Shown here piece by piece: positions 1 through 6,450 of a stretch of DNA of 64,000 nucleotides. Source of the stretch: Saprospiraceae bacterium (GTDB lineage: Bacteria > Bacteroidota > Bacteroidia > Chitinophagales > Saprospiraceae); the NCBI GenBank assembly GCA_024103005.1, contig JAGFJA010000018.1:1-64000 (forward strand), read 5' to 3'. Position numbers and translations under genes: made by a program. The notes under the pieces were generated by a model, which was not told the origin of the DNA, did not search any database, and saw only the letters and a list, made by a program, of their open reading frames with translations. The number at the start of each line of letters is the position of its first letter. Positions within the stretch are counted from its first letter, which is position 1.

Positions 1-11
1 ATTGGCAGACA

Positions 12-314
12 GTGAATTCGGATTATTCGGCCATACAGAAGTTTTTCAAAAATGTGCTAATGATGCCGTGGAACATCAAAAAGATACCCCGCCCAAAGAA
101 GACCCGGAAGCTGCCTGTTATTCTATCGCGACAGGAAATCATCAGGATTATCGAACATTGCGGTACACTGAAGCAGCAGGCATTATTACTGACGGTTTAT
201 ATTACCGGGATGAGGTTGTCAGAGGAGATACATTCTTGCCTCCTTATTTCAATAAGAGCAGACATTTTGGGCTGCATCAGTACGCTAAAACAGAGCGTTA
301 AACTATCGAAGTAA
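12..314 (+). pseudogene. Decayed tyrosine recombinase (integrase) fragment
   Basis: The reading frame gives a stretch typical of the start of the tyrosine recombinase catalytic domain: LSRQEIIRIIEHC, then LLLTVYITGMRLSE, the box that carries the first catalytic Arg. After this the similarity fades and no HxxR or catalytic Tyr region follows, so the gene is truncated, probably also frameshifted, and not functional as it stands. It may belong to an IS91-associated integrase or be another recombinase. It sits directly left of the cassette-like array, but there is too little sequence to call it an integron integrase. The 5' end may lie outside the window. Confidence 0.5.
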
Positions 315-562
315 AGCTCACCCATCAAGGGAACACCATCCGGACGGTCTTTGAGATTTTAACGCATTTATTGGGATTAGAACCCTATCGATGCAAACAT
401 TGTCAGTCAGCGCATTATTATAAAATCGGAGTAGCGGCAGATTATGACTACGTCAAGCCCTATCTACAAAACAAGGCATACCGACATCACCAGACTTGCA
501 TACTAACAAAACGTCCACTCACCCGGTGCAATGCCTATGCCCATAACGAAGGCAATACATAA
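311..562 (+). pseudogene. Possible IS91-like transposase C-terminal remnant
   Basis: Translating from about 311 gives a segment (TVFEILTHLLGLEPYRCKHC) ending in a Cys-x-x-Cys pair, reminiscent of the C-terminal zinc-knuckle end of IS91-family transposases of Bacteroidota. No start, no HUH motif and no catalytic Tyr are present. With the preceding recombinase fragment it suggests a mobile element that has lost most of its length by deletion. The family assignment is an inference from a short stretch. Confidence 0.3.
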
Positions 563-599
563 AAATCAACGTTCGCAGCAAAATTAACAGGCACAAAAA

Positions 600-787
600 G
601 ATACCGGAAAATACAAATTAATTATCTTGTGCATCAAACTAAAGAGTAGAGGAGTTTTGATTTTCCCCTATAGCATCACCGCCTCGTCCAATCCCGAAAC
701 AAGTTCGGGACTTTCAGCTAAAATATTGATACCGAAAATATGAGTTGAATGGGAAAGGCGGTGGAGGGGTATCAATATTCCTTTGTG
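600..787 (+). repeat. Right half of cassette-boundary repeat block (copy A)
   Basis: This stretch matches the right half of the block between the cassette genes, nearly base for base over 640-787. It holds a small hairpin (CCCGAA 693-698 / TTCGGG 704-709) and two longer inverted repeats that interlock: CACCGCC (677-683) with GGCGGTG (757-763), and AATATTGATACC (722-733) with GGTATCAATATT (768-779). The block ends in CCTTTGTG followed by TTAGCGG, where unit 1 begins. The left half is missing, replaced by the recombinase/transposase remnants. TTCCTTTG just before the junction resembles the Bacteroidota -7 box but lacks the A. Confidence 0.75.
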
Positions 788-827
788 TTAGCGGCAATTA
801 TAACAGACACGACAGTAACAATTAACT

Positions 828-1676
828 ATGAGAGAAAAGCCATTTGTATTTATTGGTTCATCTGCAGAAGGACTTGAAGCAGCGAAAGGAATTCAAGCTA
901 ATCTTGACTATACCTGTGAATGTCAAATCTGGTCACAAGGACTATTCGGACTGTCAGGAGGAACACTTGAAACATTGGTAAAATCTTTAGACAACTTTGA
1001 CTTTGCAATTCTTGTTCTAACAGAAGACGACATTACAATAAGCCGAGACCAAGAACAAGCATCTCCAAGAGATAATGTAATTTTTGAATTAGGGTTGTTT
1101 ATTGGAGGTCTTGGAATTGACAGAACATTCATGGTTATTGACAGACAAGCAAAACTAAAATTACCATCTGACTTAGGAGGAATTACTCCTGCGACTTTTG
1201 AGCCACCGAGAAAAGGAACAATTCAATCAGCGCTTGGTAGTTCTTGTTTAGCGATTGAACAAGCAATTAAAAAACTTGGAGCTAGAAATGAATTAGGTGT
1301 AACTGCACATTGGTGGACAAAGTGTGCGGAGGATGGAGTTACTGAAACACCTAATTACTACATGACTGTGTTTAATCGGACAAATCGGGACTTACCTTGG
1401 TTAAATGTTCATGTTTTCCCATCAAACACTTTTCAACTTACTCCGATAACTCCGCAACGGGACAGACTTATGGCTGGACAATATGCAATGTATGAGTTCA
1501 AAATGTATGATGACACGGACACTGACCAATTGACAAAATGGGCTGAAAGGTTTTCAAACGAGAAAGAGGAAGAACTATCAATTCGGATTTTTAAAGAAAA
1601 CACAGCAGATGAACCTGTTTTGATAAGTTACGAACTTGGGACAAAACTTCATAAACGAATACTGAAATACAAATGA
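828..1676 (+). CDS. TIR-like nucleotide-binding protein (PF10137 type), candidate anti-phage effector
   Basis: The 282-residue product begins with a TIR-like domain of the CapNucleotide/PF10137 class: FVFIGSSAEGLEAAKGIQ at residues 6-23, VWTQG-like IWSQGLF at 34-40, and PRDNVIFELGLFIG at 80-93. Glu87 in the NVIFELG motif is at the place of the catalytic Glu of TIR NADases of this type, as known from bacterial STING-TIR proteins. The C-terminal part (about 160-282) matches nothing I recognise and could be the sensor or partner-binding part. Members of this family occur in CBASS and other defence systems and deplete NAD+ on activation; no cyclase or partner gene is next to it here. It is the only gene of cassette-like unit 1, starting 40 bp after the unit boundary. 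NADase activity and defence role are inferred. Confidence 0.8.
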   Translation: MREKPFVFIGSSAEGLEAAKGIQANLDYTCECQIWSQGLFGLSGGTLETLVKSLDNFDFAILVLTEDDITISRDQEQASPRDNVIFELGLFIGGLGIDRTFMVIDRQAKLKLPSDLGGITPATFEPPRKGTIQSALGSSCLAIEQAIKKLGARNELGVTAHWWTKCAEDGVTETPNYYMTVFNRTNRDLPWLNVHVFPSNTFQLTPITPQRDRLMAGQYAMYEFKMYDDTDTDQLTKWAERFSNEKEEELSIRIFKENTADEPVLISYELGTKLHKRILKYK

Positions 1677-1685
1677 GAATAACTA

Positions 1686-2079
1686 CCGCTAACAAATAAG
1701 GTTTAAACGCTCGAAGCGCATCGGAGTTGCGATTTAAACCTCGGTTGAAGGGTGGCTTTGGGAGCGACCTGTATAATACTATGGGCTTTTAATAGGTGAA
1801 GTTGGTCTTTTAGGAAGGTTTTTGTAAGAGATAATTAAGTTTAAGGTATGGCTGCTTGCTTTTTTTAAATTGGACAGAGTCTGAATAGAAGGCTTCCGGA
1901 AATTACAAATTAACTATCTTGTGTATCAAACTAAAGCTCAAAGGAGTTTTGATTTTCCCCTATAGCATCACCGCCTCGTCCAATCCCGAAACAAGTTTGC
2001 GACTTGCAGCTAAAATATTGATACCGGAGATATGGGTTGAATCGAACAGATGGTGGAGAGGTATCAATATTCCTTTGTG
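1686..2079 (+). repeat. Cassette-boundary repeat block, copy B (attC-like)
   Basis: Full block of about 390 bp. Its left edge, CCGCTAACA (1686-1694) plus AAGG (1698-1701), is complementary to the right edge CCTT followed by TG and TGTTAGCGG if the block is joined to the start of its own unit (787-794): a two-box stem like the R and L boxes of attC. Inside are GGTTTAAA/TTTAAACC (1700-1707 / 1733-1740) and AATATTGATACC/GGTATCAATATT (2014-2025 / 2060-2071). In this copy the CACCGCC partner is degraded. The junction to unit 2 is G2079^TT. Confidence 0.75.
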
Positions 2080-2131
2080 TTAACTGTCACTATACAACCG
2101 AACGAAAACACGACTAAAGACATAAAACAAA

Positions 2132-3049
2132 ATGGCATTATTTAAAATAGGCAACAAAAACGACCTTGAACAAATTAGAGAGTTACCCTTTAAGCTCGAA
2201 AAGGAAATTCAGTCTTTAACAGAACAAAACTTAGCTGTTATTTTCGGTTTTGACTTCGTGCGTTCAGAATTTTCAATCGGGAATTTTCGACTTGACACGT
2301 TGGCTTTTGACAAAGAAACTTCCAGTTTTATAATAATTGAATACAAGCGAGACAAAAACTTTAGCGTCATTGACCAAGGCTACGCTTACTTATCTCTTAT
2401 GTTAAACAATAAAGCTGATTTCATTCTTGAATACAACGAAAATAAAAAGAATCTTCTAAAAAGGAATGACGTTGATTGGTCACAATCCAGAGTTGTTTTT
2501 ATTTCCCCAAGTTTTACTTCTTACCAAAAGGAAGCAATAAATTTTAAGGATTTGCCTATTGAATTATGGGAAGTGAGGCGATATAGTAATCAAACAATTA
2601 GTTACAACCAGATACAAACTTCAGGTGCACAAGAAAGCATTAAAACTATAAGCAAACAAGACGAAATAATCGAAAAGGTAACAAGAGAAATTAAAGTATT
2701 TACAGAACAAGAACATTTAGAAGGTATTCCTGATGAAATCAAAGAGCTTTACGAAAAATTTAAAAACGCTATTCTAAACCTTGATGGAATAGAAGTAAAA
2801 CCAAAGAAATTATATATTGCCTTTGTCGCTAATAAAAATGTTGTAGATATACGCTTACAGAAGAGCAGCCTTAAAATTTGGATAAACCTTCAAAAAGGTC
2901 AACTTGATGACCCCAAAGGAATTTGTAGAGATGTATCACAAACAGGACACTGGGGAAACGGAGATTATGAGTTACAAGTAAATTCTGATGACAATTTCGA
3001 ATACATTTTAAGTTTAATAAAACAATCGTTGAAAAAAAATGAAAAATAG
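2132..3049 (+). CDS. NucS-like / DUF5655-domain protein (PD-(D/E)XK nuclease-like)
   Basis: The 305-residue product has an N-terminal restriction-endonuclease-like fold: RLDTLAFD with Asp55, then FIIIEYKRD with Glu70 and Lys72, and QGYAYLSLM (Gln82) after it, which together fit a PD-(D/E)XK catalytic core similar to NucS/DUF91 proteins. The C-terminal part (about 210-300: LYEKFKNAIL, KKLYIAFVANKNVVDIRLQ, DVSQTGHWGNGDYELQV) matches the DUF5655 domain often found with such nuclease domains or with restriction systems. A DNA-cleaving or DNA-binding role is inferred from the motifs; the substrate is unknown. It is the sole gene of cassette-like unit 2, starting 52 bp after the boundary at 2079/2080. 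Confidence 0.75.
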   Translation: MALFKIGNKNDLEQIRELPFKLEKEIQSLTEQNLAVIFGFDFVRSEFSIGNFRLDTLAFDKETSSFIIIEYKRDKNFSVIDQGYAYLSLMLNNKADFILEYNENKKNLLKRNDVDWSQSRVVFISPSFTSYQKEAINFKDLPIELWEVRRYSNQTISYNQIQTSGAQESIKTISKQDEIIEKVTREIKVFTEQEHLEGIPDEIKELYEKFKNAILNLDGIEVKPKKLYIAFVANKNVVDIRLQKSSLKIWINLQKGQLDDPKGICRDVSQTGHWGNGDYELQVNSDDNFEYILSLIKQSLKKNEK

Positions 3050-3052
3050 CGA

Positions 3053-3445
3053 ACAGCTAACAATTAAGGTTTAAACGCTCGCAACGCAGCGGAGCTCCGA
3101 TATAAACCCCGGTTGAACGGAGGCTTTGGGAGCGACCTGTATAATACTATGGGCTTTTAATAGGTGAAGTTGGTCTTTTAGTAAGGTTTTTGCAAGAGGT
3201 AATTAAATTTAGGGTATGACTGCTTGTTTTTTTTAATTTGGCAGAGCTGAATGAAAGGCTTCCGGAATTTACAATTTAATTATCTTGTGCATCAAAATAA
3301 AGAGTAGAGGAGTTTTGATTTTCCCCTATAGCATCACCGCCTCGTCCAATCCCGAAACAAGTTCGGGACTTTCAGCTAACATATTGATACCGAAAATATG
3401 AGTTGAATGGGAAAGGCGGTGGAGGGGTATCAATATTCCTTTGTG
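3053..3445 (+). repeat. Cassette-boundary repeat block, copy C (attC-like)
   Basis: Full block, nearly identical to copy B. Its left edge reads ACAGCTAAC (3053-3061), which differs from copy B exactly where the start of unit 2 (GTTAACTGT, 2079-2087) also differs, so complementarity is kept with one mismatch. Interlocking inverted repeats are intact: CACCGCC 3335-3341 with GGCGGTG 3415-3421, and ATATTGATACC 3381-3391 with GGTATCAATAT 3426-3436. It ends at G3445^TT in front of unit 3. Confidence 0.75.
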
Positions 3446-3487
3446 TTAGCGGCAGCTTAAAAGACAACACGACAACAAATAAAGGAT

Positions 3488-4030
3488 ATGAAAAACTTAA
3501 TAATTACGATTTCTATTTTAGCAACATTGACAAGTTGTGACTTGACAACAAATAAATCAAAAAACATGGCAGATCAAAAAAATCATTCTGATAAACTACC
3601 TGCACAACAAGACACGACACCAAAGGTTACAGGCATTGGTGGAATTTTCTTTTTTTCCGAAAACCCTGATAAAACAAAAGAATGGTATTCCAAAAATTTG
3701 GGACTTGAAGTTAATCAATGGGGGTCAAGTTTTGAATTTAGAAATGCAAACAGACCAGACGAAATAAATTACCTGCAATGGAGTCCTTTTAAGCAGGGAA
3801 GTGAATATTTCTCACCTTCAAAAAAAGAATTCATGATAAACTATCGTGTTCAAAATATTGAAGGTCTTGTGAACAAGCTCAAAAACAACGGTGTACCCAT
3901 TCTTGACAGCATTGAAACATATGATTATGGAAAGTTTGTTCACATTATGGATGCAGAAGGAAATAAAATAGAACTTTGGGAGCCCGTTGACAGTGTGTTT
4001 ACGGCTATGGGCGGTAAGACAACAAAATAG
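3488..4030 (+). CDS. Lipoprotein with VOC (glyoxalase/bleomycin-resistance) fold
   Basis: The 180-residue product starts with a lipoprotein signal peptide ending in TLTSC (Cys17), followed by a low-complexity linker. Residues about 47-165 form one VOC module: GIGGIFFFSENPDKTKEWY, LGLEV, then GKFVHIMDAEGNKIELWEP, whose Glu is the usual metal ligand near the end of the fold. Such proteins bind or turn over small molecules; the substrate cannot be told from the sequence. A lipid-anchored, probably periplasm-facing VOC protein is less common than the cytoplasmic ones. It is the only gene of cassette-like unit 3, starting 42 bp after the boundary. Confidence 0.75.
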   Translation: MKNLIITISILATLTSCDLTTNKSKNMADQKNHSDKLPAQQDTTPKVTGIGGIFFFSENPDKTKEWYSKNLGLEVNQWGSSFEFRNANRPDEINYLQWSPFKQGSEYFSPSKKEFMINYRVQNIEGLVNKLKNNGVPILDSIETYDYGKFVHIMDAEGNKIELWEPVDSVFTAMGGKTTK

Positions 4031-4069
4031 AACGGTTGAGTGATGAAAAAAACCTAAAAAGAAAACAGA

Positions 4070-4260
4070 CCGCATACCGAATAAGGTTTAAACGCATGCC
4101 TGCTTTTTTTAAATTGGCAGAGCCTGACTAAATGGCTTCCGGAATTTACAGCTAAAATATAATTCTGAAAATTAGGACGTCTGCTAAATTTGAATGGATG
4201 ATATAAGCGTGTAATATCGGCTACTTCAGGACAAAATATCATCATCCGCTCAACGAAGCT
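4070..4260 (+). repeat. Decayed fourth cassette-boundary block (copy D)
   Basis: After the VOC gene the left edge of the block is still visible (CCGCATAC at 4070-4077, then AATAAGGTTTAAACGC), but a deletion then joins it to the TGCCTGC-T-run segment and to GGCTTCCGGAATTTACA; the rest is only weakly similar. The CCGC of its edge still matches the GCGG at the start of unit 3. The array therefore appears to end here by decay. Confidence 0.6.
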
Positions 4261-4448
4261 TTAAACCCTTGGGAAAAAATTTTTTCAATCTTCAACCCGA
4301 TGGGAAATTTGCTGACTTTCGGACATGCAGTGTGAAACGAAATAAAACATTATTAAAAATCAGTTCAAAAGAATATCTTAGCTAATCATTATGAAGCAAG
4401 TTTTGCTTAGATAAGCTTTGATTATTTTTTTCGGACAAAACGCAACCA
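4261..4448. other. Intergenic end of accessory region
   Basis: A 190 bp A+T-rich stretch between the decayed block and the TMEM175-like gene. I see no gene, hairpin or clear promoter box in it. Confidence 0.4.
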
Positions 4449-5021
4449 ATGAATACTGGCAGATTAGAGGCATTTAGTGATGGAGTGATAGCCATTATTA
4501 TTACTATTATGGTGTTGGAATTAAAGGTGCCTGAAGGGTCATCCTTCTCTGATTTAACACCACTATTCCCCAAGCTTTTATCTTATCTTCTCAGCTTTAT
4601 ATATGTGGGACTATATTGGAATAATCACCATCACTTTTTTCATGCAATCAAAAAGGTGAACGGCAAGGTATTGTGGGCAAACCTGGGATTTCTCTTCACA
4701 CTTTCACTTCTTCCGGCGACTACAGCCTGGATGGGAGAAAATCATTTTGCATCCAATCCGGTAGCTTTATACGGAATCAACCTTCTGCTATGCGCCATTA
4801 CATTTTTTATTATAGAGTATGTAGCTCTAAAAAATGAAGGGAAAGACTCACAGTTAGGCAAGGCTTTAAAGAATACCACTAAAGAAAATCTCTCCTGGAT
4901 ATTTTATGTTGTCGGGATAATTCTGGTATTTTTTGCCCCTAAGTTAAGTGTTGTATGCTATGCTTTGGTTGCATTGATCTGGATTATTCCGGATAAAAGG
5001 ATAGAGAAGTTGGAAAAATAA
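4449..5021 (+). CDS. TMEM175-like (DUF1211) integral membrane channel protein
   Basis: The product has 190 residues and begins with RLEAFSDGVIAIIITIMVLELKVP, the FSDGV signature of the first helix of TMEM175-family potassium channels. Further hydrophobic segments follow (about residues 38-60, 74-95, 105-125, 147-185), fitting the single six-helix repeat of bacterial members, which assemble as tetramers in the inner membrane. Residues NNHHHFF near 58 also fit the family. The gene stands alone between the cassette-like array and a convergent gene. Ion selectivity is known for some homologues only and is inferred here. Confidence 0.85.
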   Translation: MNTGRLEAFSDGVIAIIITIMVLELKVPEGSSFSDLTPLFPKLLSYLLSFIYVGLYWNNHHHFFHAIKKVNGKVLWANLGFLFTLSLLPATTAWMGENHFASNPVALYGINLLLCAITFFIIEYVALKNEGKDSQLGKALKNTTKENLSWIFYVVGIILVFFAPKLSVVCYALVALIWIIPDKRIEKLEK

Positions 5022-5139
5022 AATTCCCGGTAGTAAAAGTTATGATTTTTACATGCCTTGGATGATATATACCTGTAATCATACCGGACAGGTTAACATC
5101 GGATTATAACCGTTTGCCTTTGGGTAAATATTTATTGGC

Positions 5140-6147
5140 TTAAATGACTTGAAACCCGAATGCAAAGGGGTCGTCGTCTTCATCTATAGAGATCGTATTG
5201 TAGCCGTATATTCTGGCCCAGCCCTCGATGCCGGGTCTGATGGCAGGCCGGCCGGCTACCGTGGTCTCTTCTTCGATGGTTCCGATAAACTTTGACCCTA
5301 TGATACTTTCGTGGATAAAATGATCTCCGGGACTGAGTTTGCCTTTGGTGTACCATTGTGCCATACGTGCTGAGGTGCCAGTACCACACGGACTTCTGTC
5401 GATTGCCTTGTCGCCGTAGAAAACGGCATTACGCGCCGTGGAAGCGGCATCCATGACAGAGCCTGTCCAAAGAATATGCGAACAGCCCCGAATAGTGTCA
5501 TCATCCGGATGAACAAAGGTGTAATGTTCATTAATCTTTTTACGCAATTCCCGTGCCATGGAAATCAACTGATCTGCACTGAAATATTCAAGGCCCTTAA
5601 AGTTAGGCTGCACATCCACAATGGCGTAAAAGTTGCCTCCGTATGCAACGTCCACCGTAAGTCGCCCGAGTGCGGAACTTTCTACCTTCAGATTTTCAGA
5701 ATGAAGGTAAGCAGGTACATTGGTTAATTTGACACTTTTTACTTTTTTACCTTCTTGCCGATATTCAATCTTAACCAGACCGGCAGGTGTCTCCATTCGG
5801 ATTTGACCTGCTTTTTTCGGAATAATGAGCCCTTCTTCCACAGCTATGGTGATGGTTCCAATCGTTCCGTGACCGCACATGGGCAGGCAACCACTGGTTT
5901 CAATAAACAGGACGGCGACATCATTTGCCGGGTCGTGAGGCGGATAAAGGATGCTCCCACTCATCATATCATGACCTCTTGGTTCAAACATAAGCCCCCT
6001 CCTTATCCAGTCAAATTCCCTCAGGAAATGCTGCCTTTTTTCACTCATATTCTTGCCTTGCAATACTGGACCGCCACCGGCCACTAATCTGACAGGATTG
6101 CCACAGGTGTGGGCATCAATACAGAAAAACCTCTTTGATCTCGACAT
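5140..6147 (-). CDS. Proline racemase family enzyme, probable 4-hydroxyproline 2-epimerase
   Basis: The 335-residue product shows both catalytic cysteines of the racemase/epimerase branch: Cys91 in LPMCGHGTIG and Cys254 in DRSPCGTGTSAR. In 3-hydroxyproline dehydratases the second is usually Thr, so epimerisation or racemisation is expected. FCIDAHTCGNPVRLV at the N-terminus and GRPAIRPGIEGWARIYGYN near the C-terminus match 4-hydroxyproline 2-epimerases, which start catabolism of collagen-derived hydroxyproline. No other hydroxyproline genes are adjacent, so the pathway role rests on the family. It is transcribed divergently from the CLC gene. Confidence 0.88.
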   Translation of the reverse strand: MSRSKRFFCIDAHTCGNPVRLVAGGGPVLQGKNMSEKRQHFLREFDWIRRGLMFEPRGHDMMSGSILYPPHDPANDVAVLFIETSGCLPMCGHGTIGTITIAVEEGLIIPKKAGQIRMETPAGLVKIEYRQEGKKVKSVKLTNVPAYLHSENLKVESSALGRLTVDVAYGGNFYAIVDVQPNFKGLEYFSADQLISMARELRKKINEHYTFVHPDDDTIRGCSHILWTGSVMDAASTARNAVFYGDKAIDRSPCGTGTSARMAQWYTKGKLSPGDHFIHESIIGSKFIGTIEEETTVAGRPAIRPGIEGWARIYGYNTISIDEDDDPFAFGFQVI

Positions 6148-6450
6148 GTTTTTGATATAAAATTAAGACATTGGGATTAGAAAAGGTAAGTATTTCATGA
6201 AATTAATAAAAATTCAAGCAGAAATCTCCATTAACAAAAGGTTTTTATTTACAATAAATTGTTGAAAAATACTTGAATAAAGGAAGGCTGGACTGCCAAA
6301 AGTATCGGAACAAAATTCACGCATAAAAAAAATTCAAATATTTGGTGAAAAAATGGGAATTTTGCAACCGATCTGAGTTTTTAAGACCCGTACGAGGCAA
6401 TAATGACTTCTTTCATCATAATTTATTTTTTTTAAAAAAAGCAGAGGCTG
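6148..6450. promoter_or_regulatory. Divergent intergenic region (epimerase / CLC)
   Basis: About 300 bp between two divergently transcribed genes must hold both promoters, but I see no clear TAnnTTTG box on either strand. AGAGG lies six bases before the CLC start and could act as a Shine-Dalgarno sequence. No other structure was seen. Confidence 0.35.

Larger units (their letters stand above)
600..4260 (+). mobile_element. Integron-like gene cassette array (three single-gene units)
   Basis: Three unrelated genes on the same strand (828-1676, 2132-3049, 3488-4030) are each separated by a repeated block of about 390 bp; half a block precedes the first gene and a decayed block follows the last. 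Proposed units are 788-2079, 2080-3445 and 3446 to about 4260, with boundaries at G^TT. The first bases of each unit are complementary to the bases just after its own stop codon (TTAGCGG with CCGCTAA in unit 1, TTAACTGT with ACAGCTAA in unit 2 with one mismatch), which is the known behaviour of integron cassettes. Against a standard integron: the blocks are much longer than usual attC sites and no intact integrase gene is visible. Confidence 0.6.

Noticed and set aside
600..3460. Repeated blocks read as a CRISPR array
   Set aside because: Units are ~390 bp, spaced by complete genes of different length; CRISPR repeats are 20-50 bp with short regular spacers, and no cas gene is present.
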